A stretch of 64,000 nt of DNA from GCA-002050365 sp964237235 (GCA_964237235.1 CAXSGY010000014.1:1-64000), one strand, 5' to 3'. Positions 27,301 through 36,296 are shown, counted from the first letter of the stretch. Notes: a model not told the origin generated them from the letters alone. Made by a program: numbers and translations.

Positions 27301-27474
27301 GATGTCGCGCCCGACGATATGCGCGCGCAGATGATGGATTATTCAGCAAAAATCGCGCCCGTCAAAGCGCGTTTCGTGCGCGTCAGGGCATACAATTTCG
27401 GCAAAATCCCGGCGTGGCATCCGGGCGCGGGCAACGACGCTTTTATCTTTGTGGACGAGATTTTGATTGATTAG
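24325..27474 (+). CDS. GH92 family alpha-mannosidase, secreted
   Basis: Calcium-dependent exo-alpha-mannosidase type; degrades mannose-rich glycans outside the cytoplasm. 1049 residues from MNKSILTAAIG; a longer frame to 24211 overlaps the previous gene and is rejected because GAGGAAAATT precedes this ATG. Signal peptide ends at TFAQ. Mature start YVNPFVGTGGHGHTFPGATVPFGM is the GH92 hallmark; later YTVFSLWDTFRAAHP and GNEDCGQMSAWYVLSALGFYQV match the catalytic domain. C-terminal extras: a chitobiase-like module (YYTLDGSEPSAKS) and a discoidin-like domain. Heptad-encoded NPKSKIQNPKSE sits inside the catalytic part. Confidence 0.92.
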   Translation: MNKSILTAAIGLVFTFCTFAQTKDYTRYVNPFVGTGGHGHTFPGATVPFGMVQLSPDTRIDNWDGSSGYHYSDSTIFGFSHTHLSGTGIPDYCDILFMPTVGEPQFEAKDGDQSANGYASKFSHANEKAEPGYYSVKLDDDNIFAEMTATARVGFHRYTFPKTDKANIILDLKWRDKVLDSQLRIVGNNKIEGFRRSSSWAKDQVIYFVAEFSKPFSYASAETENGDELPINGSTKMNFALYANSKVIEENNPLKKSNLKSYFQFDTASDNQILVKVAVSPVSIEGARKNLEAEIPDWNFEKIRNDAKAAWNKELAQIEVFGGTNDQLTNFYTALYHTKIQPNIFQDVDGNYLGLDKKIHNTADGANPKSKIQNPKSENYTVFSLWDTFRAAHPLYTIVDQRRTADFINTFIRQYEQGGRLPVWELAANETDCMIGYHSVSVIADAMVKGIEGFDYERAFEAAKHSAELNHFGLEAYKRRGYISSEDENESVSKTLEYAYDDFCIAQMAKILAARAQKDWEQKPNKLSADYIKVWSSDRDPKKNRFYPNYKKYEWDYANYIKRAQSYKNLYDAESGFMRPKQNGGFIKNFAPNEVTFNFTEGNSWVYSFFVPQDVSGLINLYGGQANFVKKLDVLFTTNDKLAGREQPDITGLIGQYAHGNEPSHHIAYLYDYAGEPWKTQMYIRRILDEFYKPQPDGLIGNEDCGQMSAWYVLSALGFYQVAPSIPNYDLGTPLFEEAKIHLENGKTFTVKAADVSGENVYIKSVKLNGKDWRKTFFAHADLISGGVLEFEMTDAPVKDWFKEFSESKIEADFAPVPTIDAARVFTNETTVKIASPEPNAKIYYTLDGSEPSAKSNVYGKPFTVAESKIVNAVAVNAKGEKSFAVSADLHKMPHDWTVKISSKYNRQYTGGGDFGLIDGVRGTLSFASGEWQGYQAQDFSAVVNLQKETTIKTLGAGFLQNVPVWIWMPTRVEFETSIDGVNFTKAAEIKTDVAPDDMRAQMMDYSAKIAPVKARFVRVRAYNFGKIPAWHPGAGNDAFIFVDEILID
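25422..25456 (+). repeat. Heptad repeat array inside the GH92 gene (AAATCCA x4)
   Basis: Four tandem AAATCCA units plus a degenerate fifth, translated as NPKSKIQNPKS within the GH92 domain. Same size class as the arrays at 11263 and 29423. Confidence 0.85.
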
Positions 27475-27524
27475 CCGGAGCGAGAGTCATCTTGCCTGCC
27501 AATGAGTGCGAAAGCGCGAAAAAA
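27475..27524 (+). repeat. REP-like element, left member of a pair
   Basis: CCGGAGCGAGAGTC, CTTGCCTGCCAATGAGTGCG then AAAGCGCGAAAAAA. Immediately follows the GH92 stop codon. Inverted relative at 27562-27614. Confidence 0.8.
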
Positions 27525-27561
27525 GATCGTGGTGTAAATAAAGTCGAGTTTACGCGCAGGG

Positions 27562-27614
27562 TTTTTTCGCGTCGAAGCGACACTCATTGCAGGCAGGTTG
27601 CCTCGCGCTCCCGG
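27562..27614 (-). repeat. REP-like element, right member of a pair
   Basis: TTTTTTCGCG, ACACTCATTGCAGGCAGG and CTCGCGCTCCCGG: the inverted, diverged partner of 27475-27524. The pair can fold as a large stem between the GH92 gene and hflX. Confidence 0.8.
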
Positions 27615-27667
27615 CTCCGCTCTCGTTTTGGAGGCTCATTTTTACTCGATTTTCGCATCAAAAGATA

Positions 27668-27676
27668 TGTTATAAT
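27668..27676 (+). promoter_or_regulatory. Extended -10 promoter of hflX
   Basis: TGTTATAAT matches the extended -10 consensus TGnTATAAT exactly. No good -35 is found 17 nt upstream (GATTTT), as is usual for extended -10 promoters. Predicted transcription start is near 27683, ahead of the GGAGG at 27696-27700. Confidence 0.65.
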
Positions 27677-27711
27677 TGATAAAATTTTCGCTATCGGAGG
27701 TTTTTAGATTT

Positions 27712-29418
27712 ATCACTAACATCAGCGGTTTTACGCAGGGCTTAAAGGCAAATCAGTTGCGGCGCGTCGAAAGATTGGCAACGCGGCGCGTCGCTCCCGA
27801 ACAAATCGTTTCGCCGGAACTCGCCCGTCAGTTGACGGAAATTTCTTTTGAGACGGGTCGGCAAATCGGCGTTCTCATCAATCGCAAAGGACAAGTCGAA
27901 TATGTGATGGTCGGCACGGCGAAGCGCATCGAAATGCCCGATTTCGGACGCGCACGCGTGTCGGCGGACCGTTTTCGCGGACTGCGCTGCGTTCACACGC
28001 AGTTGGCGGGCGAGAAACTGACGCAGGACGATTTGACCGATTTGGCGTTGCTGCGGCTCGATTTAATGGCGGTCGTGCAGGTTGACCGCGAAACGGGTTT
28101 GCCGAACAACGTCTATTCGGCGCATCTTTTGCCGACGACCGCCGAAAAATTGGAAGCGGAAAGCGATTCGCTGCCTTATGAATTTCTCGAACCGAACATT
28201 CCGGCGCATCTGGACGCGAATTTTACGAACCTGATTAATTCGCTCGAAAACGAGATGGCGCGCAACCGCCAGACGGCGCGCAACCGGCAGACGAACAGCG
28301 ACCGCGTGATTCTGGTCGGCGTAACCGACGGTTATCTGTCGGGTGCCGAAGAATCTATGAACGAACTGGTCGAACTCGCGCTGTCGGCGGATGTCATCGT
28401 GCTTGATAAAATCATACAGCGTCGTCCGAAAATTGATCCGAAAACCGTTTTGGGAAAGGGAAAATTGGAAGAGCTTTTGATCCGTGCGATGCGTCTGGGC
28501 GCGGATTTAATTGTCTTTGATGCGGAACTATCGCCGACGCAGGTGCGCTCTCTGTCCGACGCGACCGAATTAAAGGTGATTGACCGACCGCAGCTCATTC
28601 TCGATATTTTCGCCCAGCGCGCGCAATCGAGCGAAGGAAAATTACAGGTCGAATTGGCGCAGTTGAAATATCTTTTGCCGCGTCTGGCGCAAGGGCAAAA
28701 CTCGGCTTTTTCGCGGCTCGCGGGCGGCATCGGCGGGCGCGGTCCGGGCGAAACGAAACTGGAAACCGACCGCCGCCGCGTGCGCGATAAAATTACGCAT
28801 CTCGAAAAACAGGTCGAAGGTTTGCGTCGCCAACGTCAGCAGCGACGCAAGGAACGCCTGCGAAAAGACGTGCCGATTATTTCCCTGGTCGGTTATACGA
28901 ACGCGGGCAAATCCACCTTGCTCAACACTTTGACGCAGAGCAAGGTTTACGCCGAAAAAAAGATGTTTGCGACGCTCGACCCGACCTCGCGCCGTCTGCG
29001 GCTGCCGATTGAAAGGGAAGTCATCATCAACGATACGGTCGGATTTATCCGCGATTTGCCGGAAACTTTGGTCGCGGCGTTTCGCGCCACTTTGGAGGAA
29101 ATCGCCGACAGCGATTTGCTCGTTCACGTCGTTGACGCTTCGAGCGAACAGGCGACGGCGCAGATCGAATCGGTTGACAAGATTTTAGACGACCTCGAGC
29201 TGAATAAAATTCCGCGTCTGGTGGTTTTGAACAAAGCCGATTTGCTCGACGAAACCGCGCTCGAAGCGTTAAAGCGGCGGCTCCGGCTTGACAAACAGAC
29301 GGAAAGCGTGTCAATTTCAGCTGTTCAACCCAAAACATTAAAGCCCTTAATTGAGAAAATCGGAGCAGCAATCGGAAACTTTGCGCTTTCGGATTTAGAG
29401 GTTGCGGTTGGAAGTTAA
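27712..29418 (+). CDS. hflX: Ribosome-associated GTPase HflX
   Basis: GTPase that binds and splits ribosomes under stress. About 568 residues, with an N-terminal extension compared with E. coli (426). Motifs: HflX domain with ELDxx-type block VLGKGKLEELLIRA, GGIGGRGPGETKLETDRRR, then the G domain with VGYTNAGKSTLLN (G1), DPTSRRL, DTVGFIRDLP (G3) and NKADLL (G4). The start is uncertain: the only upstream standard codon, TTG at 27676, overlaps the -10 box. After the GGAGG no ATG, GTG or TTG occurs in frame before residue 16, so ATC at 27712 is proposed as start. Confidence 0.85.
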   Translation: MTNISGFTQGLKANQLRRVERLATRRVAPEQIVSPELARQLTEISFETGRQIGVLINRKGQVEYVMVGTAKRIEMPDFGRARVSADRFRGLRCVHTQLAGEKLTQDDLTDLALLRLDLMAVVQVDRETGLPNNVYSAHLLPTTAEKLEAESDSLPYEFLEPNIPAHLDANFTNLINSLENEMARNRQTARNRQTNSDRVILVGVTDGYLSGAEESMNELVELALSADVIVLDKIIQRRPKIDPKTVLGKGKLEELLIRAMRLGADLIVFDAELSPTQVRSLSDATELKVIDRPQLILDIFAQRAQSSEGKLQVELAQLKYLLPRLAQGQNSAFSRLAGGIGGRGPGETKLETDRRRVRDKITHLEKQVEGLRRQRQQRRKERLRKDVPIISLVGYTNAGKSTLLNTLTQSKVYAEKKMFATLDPTSRRLRLPIEREVIINDTVGFIRDLPETLVAAFRATLEEIADSDLLVHVVDASSEQATAQIESVDKILDDLELNKIPRLVVLNKADLLDETALEALKRRLRLDKQTESVSISAVQPKTLKPLIEKIGAAIGNFALSDLEVAVGS

Positions 29419-29422
29419 TTTC

Positions 29423-29457
29423 AATCCGAAATCCGAAATCCGAAATCCGAAATCGAA
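29423..29457 (+). repeat. Heptad array (AATCCGA x4) in the pgpH leader
   Basis: Four tandem AATCCGA units plus a degenerate fifth, ending directly at the pgpH start codon. A short complementary stretch (TTTCGGATTTA, 29388-29398) at the end of hflX could pair with it. No Shine-Dalgarno is left in this leader. Confidence 0.8.
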
Positions 29458-31926
29458 ATGAGCAAGCGTCTTCAAGATTCGCCAACGCCTTTTACGAAAT
29501 TTCGCGTCGCCGTTGAAAAATACGTCGCACGTCCGTTTGAAGGCGTGTCGGAAAATCAAAGATTCTGGCTCGGTTTCGCTTTTCTGTGTTTGCTGACGAC
29601 GTTTCTTATCAATAATCCGTTCTGGCACAAAAACGCCGAGCAGTATAAGGAAGGCGACATCGCGCGTGAAATCGTTATTTCTCCGGCTGATATTTCGACG
29701 CTCGACGCGGAGGAAACCGAGCGCATCAAACAGGCGGCGCGTGAAAGCATTCAGCCGATTTTCACGTTCGAGCCGAAACGCGGCGATGAAGCCTTGCAGA
29801 GCTTTCGTTCGGCTTGGGAAAACCTTGCGCGAAAAGGCGACAACGCCAACGCGAACGTCAAAGCGAATGCGAATATTAAAGCAAACGAAAACGCGCGAAT
29901 CGAAGCTGCGACGAATTGGACGGGCGCGGGCGGCGCGGAACTCGGCAAAATTTTTGCGGCGCGGCGGTTCACCGCCAACGAACTCGATTCGATTACAAGG
30001 GTTTTGCGCGACAATGCCGACGGCTCGATTTACGGCGACCAAGACCGCCAGTATTTTCAAACCGAAATCGTTCTCAACGACCGCCAGAAACCGAATCAAC
30101 AATCAATCGTCAAAATGCCCGAAAGCAATATGACGGCATTGTCCGTCGCGCGCGACAATCTCAAAACGGGCTTGGGGCAAATCAAAAGTTTATCGGAGAA
30201 GGAAGCGGCGGCGTTCGATGCCGCGCTCGCGCCGCTGATTCAGCCGAGCGTGGTTTTCGACAGCGCGGCGACGAACAACGCGCGCGACGCGGAAGAAAAA
30301 AACGTCGCGCCGGTGACGATTTCGCTGAAACGCGGGCAGACGATTGTCCGCGAAGGCGACACGATTACGCCCGCCGCCTTAGCGCAAATCGCAGCGATTC
30401 AAAGCTACAGCGATTCGACGCGCCAGCTCAACCGCTTTTTCGGCTTGCTGATTCTGATAACCGCTTTATATTGGACGGCTTGGAAATTTATCGAGCATCG
30501 CGGTGTCACGGCGCGGCTGTCGCTGTCCGAACAAAAGACGTTCGCGCTGTTCGGTTTTATCGCCGTGCTGCAGACGGCTTTGATGGCGATATTTTTTCGC
30601 CTCGCCGATTTTACCGCCGCGCAGAACATCAAAGCTCCGTTTAACGATCCGACTTTGTGGGCGTTTGCGATCCCGTTCGCGACCGGCAGTCTACTTCTTA
30701 CTTTGCTCGCCGACCGGCGCACCGCGCTTTTCATAGGGTTTTTCCTCGCGCTGGTCGCCGGTTTGCTCGCGCCGAAAAGCCTTGAATACGCGCTCTACGC
30801 GGCGATTACGTCGGCGGTCGCGGTTTACGGCATCGGGCGTTATCGTTCGCGCCAATCGGTCACCATCGCCGGCGCGCTCGTCGGTCTGGCAAGCGCGGCG
30901 GCGGCGGTCGCCTTAATCGGCTACACGCAGCAGCCGTTTATTTTTAACACCGTCGCGCTCGCCGTCGGGTGCGGTTTGGCGAGCGGTTTGATTACGGCGG
31001 CGGTGACGGCGATGTTTTTGCCGCTCTGTGAAACTTTGTTCGGCGTTTTGACCGACGTGAAATTGTTGGAATTATCGAACGCCGATTTGCCCGCGCTCGG
31101 ACAATTGGCGTTGCGCGCGCCGGGAACGAATCAGCATTCGCACGCCGTCGGACAATTAGCCGAAGATGCCTGCCGCGTCGTCGGCGCGAACGCGCTGCTC
31201 GCCCGCCTGGGCGCGCTTTATCACGACATCGGCAAATCAGCCGCGCCCGAACACTTCGTCGAAAATCAGCACGGAAAAAATCCGCACGACCGTCTGAAAC
31301 CGGCGCAGAGCGCGAAAATTATCGTCAGCCATGTGACCTACGGCGTAAAACTGGGCAAGGAGATGGGCTTGCCGCAAAGAATTATTGATTTTATCCCGCA
31401 GCATCACGGCACACGCACTTTGCATTATTTTCTGAAAAAAGCGCAAGCCGAAGCGCGCCCCGACGAGGTGATTTCCGAAAACGATTTTCGTTATCCGGGA
31501 CCGAAGCCGCAATTTAAGGAATCGGCGATTATGATGATCGCCGACAGTTGCGAAGCGGCGGCACGTTCGTTGAGCGAGCCGACACCGGAGAATATACGTT
31601 TTATCGTTACGAAAATAATTGACGCGATTGTCGCCGACGACCAGCTCGACGAATGCGATTTAACCTTACGCGAGCTGACGCAAATCCGCGAAGCGATGAT
31701 TAAATCGCTCGTTTCCATTTATCATTCGCGTGTTGATTATCCCGGCTACATTCCGCCGAATTCTCCGCCGAAGCTGACGCTTTTCAGCGGCGACGATTCG
31801 GATGGGCGCGGAATGCTTTATAAAGATCCGTCCGAGATTCCGATCAGTCCCGGCGGCGAAGTCGAAGACGAAGCGATAGACCGCTCGCACCAACCCGAAA
31901 AAGCCGAAGCTCGAACAATCGGATAG
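29458..31926 (+). CDS. pgpH: 7TM-HD cyclic-di-AMP phosphodiesterase PgpH
   Basis: Hydrolyses the second messenger c-di-AMP at the membrane. 822 residues: membrane segment near 38-55, a long extracytoplasmic 7TMR-HDED region (about 60-320, with KRGQTIVREGDTITPAALA near its end), a block of about seven membrane helices (about 330-510), and a cytoplasmic HD domain with NQHSHAVGQLAEDACR, ALYHDIGK (HD pair), PQHHGTRTLHYF and MIADSCEAAARS. Follows hflX with a heptad array between. No YbeY or PhoH gene follows, unlike the order in many bacteria. Confidence 0.93.
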   Translation: MSKRLQDSPTPFTKFRVAVEKYVARPFEGVSENQRFWLGFAFLCLLTTFLINNPFWHKNAEQYKEGDIAREIVISPADISTLDAEETERIKQAARESIQPIFTFEPKRGDEALQSFRSAWENLARKGDNANANVKANANIKANENARIEAATNWTGAGGAELGKIFAARRFTANELDSITRVLRDNADGSIYGDQDRQYFQTEIVLNDRQKPNQQSIVKMPESNMTALSVARDNLKTGLGQIKSLSEKEAAAFDAALAPLIQPSVVFDSAATNNARDAEEKNVAPVTISLKRGQTIVREGDTITPAALAQIAAIQSYSDSTRQLNRFFGLLILITALYWTAWKFIEHRGVTARLSLSEQKTFALFGFIAVLQTALMAIFFRLADFTAAQNIKAPFNDPTLWAFAIPFATGSLLLTLLADRRTALFIGFFLALVAGLLAPKSLEYALYAAITSAVAVYGIGRYRSRQSVTIAGALVGLASAAAAVALIGYTQQPFIFNTVALAVGCGLASGLITAAVTAMFLPLCETLFGVLTDVKLLELSNADLPALGQLALRAPGTNQHSHAVGQLAEDACRVVGANALLARLGALYHDIGKSAAPEHFVENQHGKNPHDRLKPAQSAKIIVSHVTYGVKLGKEMGLPQRIIDFIPQHHGTRTLHYFLKKAQAEARPDEVISENDFRYPGPKPQFKESAIMMIADSCEAAARSLSEPTPENIRFIVTKIIDAIVADDQLDECDLTLRELTQIREAMIKSLVSIYHSRVDYPGYIPPNSPPKLTLFSGDDSDGRGMLYKDPSEIPISPGGEVEDEAIDRSHQPEKAEARTIG

Positions 31927-32023
31927 TGTTTTTGAGCCTTCACTAAATCCTAACATTGCGGTAAGCTCTTGTGCCTGAGCAACTTCAGCCGCTTTGGTTT
32001 TTTATTTTCATTGCAGACATTTT

Positions 32024-35000
32024 TTATTCGATATTAAAATATTTCGCTTCCGGGTGATGAATGATAATCGCCGAAGTTGATTGTTCGGGATGAAGCTGGA
32101 ATTCTTCCGACAATTCGACATCAATTCTTTCGGGTTGAAGCAATTCAAAAAGTTTCGTCTGGTCTTCCAAATTCGGACACGCCGGATAGCCGAATGAATA
32201 ACGCGAACCTTGATAGCCTTGGTGGAAAAGTTTTGCCAAATCTTTCGCGTCGTTTTCCGCAATTCCCAATTCTTCGCGGATGCGTTTGTGCCACATTTCG
32301 GCGAGTGCTTCCGCCGATTCGACCGAAAGACCGTGGAATAAAAGGTAATCAGTGTAATTGTCGGCTTTGAAAAGTTCGAGCGCGTGTTCGCTTGCCTTGC
32401 GTCCCATTGTCACCAAATCAAAGGTGACGACATCAATTTTGCCCGAATCTTTCGCCGCGAAATAATCGGCTAAACATAAATTTTTGCCGCCGCGCTGTTC
32501 GATTGGCTGGCGCGGAAACGTGAAGCGTAATCTTTCCGTTTTTTCGTCGTCCTGGTAAATGATTAAATCGTTGCCTTCCGAATTGCAGGGGAAATAGCCG
32601 TAAACCAATTTCGCTTCGAGCAGTTTTTCGCGGATTGCCTGATTCTTTATTTCCTTAAATTTCGGATAAACGGTTTCGTTCAAAGTCTGTTCGTATTCTT
32701 CCTTCGTTTTGCGCCCCTGTTTGTATTGCCATTGACCTTTGAACAAAGCGGTTTCGTTGATGAATGCGAAAACTTTGTTCAGGTCTTTAATTTCGACGAC
32801 TTTTGAACCGTAAAACGGCGCAGTCGGAATCGGAACATTATTTGAAACCGCTGATTTTGTCGTGTGTTTCGTTTTTTGTCCGTCGTCATTCGTCCTTTGA
32901 TTGACTCGTGCAGCAGCCATTCCGAGTTTCGCATCTTCGCCGACCAAATCTTCCGAATCAGTCACGGTTTCGATAATTTCAGAATCTAAAACATCTTTTG
33001 AACCGTTACCTGCCGAAACCGATTTTGCTTTTTCTGCGCTCTCCGCGCTCTCCACATTTGAAACTTTCTGCGTTAATTTATCCATCGCGTGCAAGCCGTC
33101 GAAAGCGTCGCGCGCATAGAAAAGTTTACCGTCATAAAGCGGCACTAAATCGTTATCAACATATTTACGGTTCAATGCCGCGCCGCCCAAAATGACTGGA
33201 ACGTTGATGCCGCGTTCGTTCATTATTTCGAGGTTGTCGCGCATCACCAAAGTTGATTTGACGAGTAAGCCGCTCATTCCAATTGCGTCGGCTTTGGTTT
33301 CTTCGAGGCTATGCAGAATATCTTCGATTGTCTGTTTAATTCCAATGTTATGAACGCGATAGCCGTTATTGGTCAAAATAATATCAACCAGATTTTTGCC
33401 GATGTCGTGAACGTCGCCTTTGACGGTCGCCAAAACCATCACGCCTTTTGACGATTCGCCTTCGACTTTTTCCATAAACGGTTCGAGAAATTTGACCGCG
33501 GTTTTCATCACTTCCGCCGACTGCAAAACGAACGGCAACTGCATCTGTCCGCTGCCGAAAAGATCGCCGACGACCTTCATTCCGTCGAGCAGAATATCGT
33601 TGACGATTTCGAGCGCGGGATATTTTTCGAGCGCGATTTTCAAATGGTCTTCGAGTTCGATTTTTTCGCCGTCAATGATGTGATGTTTGAGTTTTTCTTC
33701 AATTGAAAGATTCGACGTATCAACCTTCATTGATTTCGCCGTCTTGCCCTCGAACATTTTCGTAAATTCGCCGAGCGGATCGTATATGCAAATGTCGCCT
33801 TCAAATTTGCGCTTGTCGTAAATCAATTCCAAAGCCACATCAATTTCGTGTTCGTTGAAACGATTCAAAGGCAAAATTTTTGAAGCGTTGACAATCGCCG
33901 AATTCATTCCCGCCTCGACGCATTCGTGCAGAAAAATCGAATTCAAAACGATGCGCGATGCGGGATTTAAGCCGAACGAGACGTTGGAAACGCCTAAAAT
34001 AATATTCGCTTCGGGCATTTCCCGGTGAATGATTTTAATCGCTTCAATAGTAGATTTCGCATTTTCGCGGTCTTCTTCGATGCCGGTCGAAATCGGCAAA
34101 GCGAGCGGATCAAAGAAAATATCGTGCGCCTCGATGCCGAATTCCGTTGCCTGTCGGTAAGCGCGTCGCGCAATTTTTACCTTGTCTTCAACAGAGCGCG
34201 CCATTCCGGTTTCGTCAATCAAACCGATAACGACCGCTGCCGCATATTCTTTCGCTATGTCCAAAAGTTTTAAAAATCTTTCTTCGCCGTCTTCGTAATT
34301 CGTCGAATTCAAAATACATTTGCCGCCCGCGAGCTTCAAACCGGCTTCCATTTTCTGCCATTCGGTCGAATCTAGCATCAGCGGAATTTTGACGTTCGTC
34401 ACCAATTTTGAAACCAGCGTGTGCATATCCGCCACGCCGTCGCGCCCGACGAAATCCACGTTGACATCTAAAATATGCGCGCCTTCTTTTTCCTGTTCTT
34501 TGGCGAGTTTTATTAATCCGTCCCAATCTTCCGCCTGCAGCAAATCGCGCATTTTTTTCGAGCCGCTGGCGTTCACTCTTTCGCCGACAATCAAAAACGA
34601 ATTGTCCTGTGTGTATGGCTGCGTGAAATAAATCGAACTCGCCGACGGAGTAAATTTCGCGTCGCGGTTTTTCGGAGAAACATTCTGCATTTTCGCAATA
34701 ACCTGGCGCAAATGTTCAAACGAAGTTCCGCAACAGCCGCCGACGACGTTCGCGCCGAAATCTTTGGCGAAATGCTCGACTTTTTTAGAAAAATCTTCGG
34801 GCGTTTCGGTGTAAAACTGCTGTCCGTCTTTGACTTCGGGCATTCCCGCATTCGGCAGAACGGAAACGGGAAACGGCGAATTTTCGCACAAATACTTAAC
34901 ATTTTCCGTCATCTGATCGGGACCTGTCCCGCAGTTCATTCCGATAATATCAATCGGAAACGGTTCGAGCGCGGTCAGCGCGGCGGAAATTTCCGTGCCG

Positions 35001-35602
35001 TTGAGCATCGTTCCGAAAGTTTCAATCGTGACCTGCGCGATAACGGGAAGTTTTATTTTTTGCTTTTCAAAAAATTCAAAAATCGAACCCAGCGCGGCTT
35101 TCGTCTGCAAAATATCCTGACAGGTTTCGACGATAAACATATCAACGCCGCCGTCAAAAAGCCCGCGAACTTGTTCATCGTAAGATTTTTTCAGATCGTC
35201 ATAAGAAATATCACCGAGCGTCGGCAGTTTCGTGCCGGGTCCCATCGAACCGGCGACAAAACGAGGCTGATTTACTGTCGAATAATCATTTGCCAGACGC
35301 TTCGCAATCTGCGCCGCTCTAAGATTGACATCGTAGGCTTTATCGGCAATTCCAAATTCTTTCAAAACAACCAAACCGCCGCCGAAAGAGTTAGTTTCAA
35401 TTACGTCGCAACCAACTTCTAAAAATCCCTTGTGAACTTCCTCAATTAAATCAGGTCGCGTATAAAGCAGATTTTCCGAACAATTTTCAAAATTCGCTCC
35501 GCCCCAATCTTCAATCGAAATATTTTTCGACTGCAGAAATGTTCCCATTGCGCCGTCAAACACGACGACTTTTTCTTTTAATAATTCTAAAAACTTGCTC
35601 AT
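32024..35602 (-). CDS. metH: Cobalamin-dependent methionine synthase
   Basis: Methyl transfer from methyltetrahydrofolate to homocysteine via B12. 1192 residues, close to E. coli MetH. Start set at MSKFLELLKEKVVVFDGAMG; the longer frame runs back into the upstream gene. Domains in order: homocysteine binding (zinc Cys in GMNCGTG and VGGCCGTSFEHL), pterin binding (DVNVDFVGRDG, GVSNVSFGLNP), B12 cap and B12 domain (DVHDIGKNLV with the axial His), and the SAM-dependent activation domain (RFTFPRQPIEQR). An acidic linker of about 90 residues (near 32830-33080) separates the last two. No cobalamin riboswitch seen upstream. Confidence 0.95.
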   Translation of the reverse strand: MSKFLELLKEKVVVFDGAMGTFLQSKNISIEDWGGANFENCSENLLYTRPDLIEEVHKGFLEVGCDVIETNSFGGGLVVLKEFGIADKAYDVNLRAAQIAKRLANDYSTVNQPRFVAGSMGPGTKLPTLGDISYDDLKKSYDEQVRGLFDGGVDMFIVETCQDILQTKAALGSIFEFFEKQKIKLPVIAQVTIETFGTMLNGTEISAALTALEPFPIDIIGMNCGTGPDQMTENVKYLCENSPFPVSVLPNAGMPEVKDGQQFYTETPEDFSKKVEHFAKDFGANVVGGCCGTSFEHLRQVIAKMQNVSPKNRDAKFTPSASSIYFTQPYTQDNSFLIVGERVNASGSKKMRDLLQAEDWDGLIKLAKEQEKEGAHILDVNVDFVGRDGVADMHTLVSKLVTNVKIPLMLDSTEWQKMEAGLKLAGGKCILNSTNYEDGEERFLKLLDIAKEYAAAVVIGLIDETGMARSVEDKVKIARRAYRQATEFGIEAHDIFFDPLALPISTGIEEDRENAKSTIEAIKIIHREMPEANIILGVSNVSFGLNPASRIVLNSIFLHECVEAGMNSAIVNASKILPLNRFNEHEIDVALELIYDKRKFEGDICIYDPLGEFTKMFEGKTAKSMKVDTSNLSIEEKLKHHIIDGEKIELEDHLKIALEKYPALEIVNDILLDGMKVVGDLFGSGQMQLPFVLQSAEVMKTAVKFLEPFMEKVEGESSKGVMVLATVKGDVHDIGKNLVDIILTNNGYRVHNIGIKQTIEDILHSLEETKADAIGMSGLLVKSTLVMRDNLEIMNERGINVPVILGGAALNRKYVDNDLVPLYDGKLFYARDAFDGLHAMDKLTQKVSNVESAESAEKAKSVSAGNGSKDVLDSEIIETVTDSEDLVGEDAKLGMAAARVNQRTNDDGQKTKHTTKSAVSNNVPIPTAPFYGSKVVEIKDLNKVFAFINETALFKGQWQYKQGRKTKEEYEQTLNETVYPKFKEIKNQAIREKLLEAKLVYGYFPCNSEGNDLIIYQDDEKTERLRFTFPRQPIEQRGGKNLCLADYFAAKDSGKIDVVTFDLVTMGRKASEHALELFKADNYTDYLLFHGLSVESAEALAEMWHKRIREELGIAENDAKDLAKLFHQGYQGSRYSFGYPACPNLEDQTKLFELLQPERIDVELSEEFQLHPEQSTSAIIIHHPEAKYFNIE

Positions 35603-35612
35603 ATAACTATTT

Positions 35613-36263
35613 CTATTTATCAGCTTTATAAAAACAATACGCACCGACGCTCGTATTCAAATAACCGATTTCTTCGACGTTGCGGAATCCGCATTCGGTC
35701 ATAAATCCGGGCAGCAAACCTTTGACGTTATCGTCGGTCGTTTTAAAGCCGTCCAAAATTTGGATGCCGTAAAAAGCGAAACGCATTAACTTCGATTTCG
35801 GCTTGCCCCAATCGCCGACAATTAACTTTCCTAAAGGTTTTAACACTCTTTTGATTTCCCGCAGACAACGTTTTTTCGTACCGGTTTCGAGTTGATGAAA
35901 AACCAGCGAACTGTAAACTTTATCAAATGAATCGTCCGCAAACGGAAAAACTCCGCCGTCATATAAAAAAAGCGGAATCTCCAAATTTTCTCGTTTAATT
36001 TTGCGCTCGGCGATTGATTTCACTTTCGGGTCAATGTCCAAACCGGCGATTTCCGCTTCGTTTAATCTTTGTTTGGCGAGAATCAAATTTTGTCCCGTGC
36101 CGAATCCGAACTCCAAAACTTTGTCATTTTTCTCAAGCGCAAGCTCGTCAATCAAGCGGCAGCGAAGTTTCTTTTCCGGCATCATTATTTTAACCGCCAG
36201 ATCGTAAAATCCGGTCAGCCAGTCATAGCCTAAAGCGGAAATGTATTTTTGCTTTTCGCTCAT
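35613..36263 (-). CDS. Class I SAM-dependent methyltransferase
   Basis: 216 residues, cytoplasmic. SAM-binding motif I VLEFGFGTGQN (about residues 48-58), acidic residue in AGLDIDPK, FPFADDSFDKVYSS as motif IV region, and LKPLGKLIVGDWGKP. Resembles UbiE/COQ5-type C-methyltransferases, but the substrate is unknown. ATG at 36263 preferred to the in-frame TTG at 36269. Only 10 nt before metH, so it is probably cotranscribed with it; the link may be SAM/methyl metabolism (inference). Confidence 0.82.
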   Translation of the reverse strand: MSEKQKYISALGYDWLTGFYDLAVKIMMPEKKLRCRLIDELALEKNDKVLEFGFGTGQNLILAKQRLNEAEIAGLDIDPKVKSIAERKIKRENLEIPLFLYDGGVFPFADDSFDKVYSSLVFHQLETGTKKRCLREIKRVLKPLGKLIVGDWGKPKSKLMRFAFYGIQILDGFKTTDDNVKGLLPGFMTECGFRNVEEIGYLNTSVGAYCFYKADK

Positions 36264-36296
36264 AAACAATTTCGTTTTTTTGAAATCTCAGAAATA

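Noticed and set aside
34712..35422. 236-codon + strand frame opposite metH
   Set aside because: Shadow of the homocysteine-binding domain; no independent protein-like pattern or start signal.
35603..35700. Cobalamin or SAM riboswitch upstream of metH
   Set aside because: Only 10 nt separate metH from the methyltransferase gene, and the leader of that gene shows a terminator but no recognisable riboswitch core.
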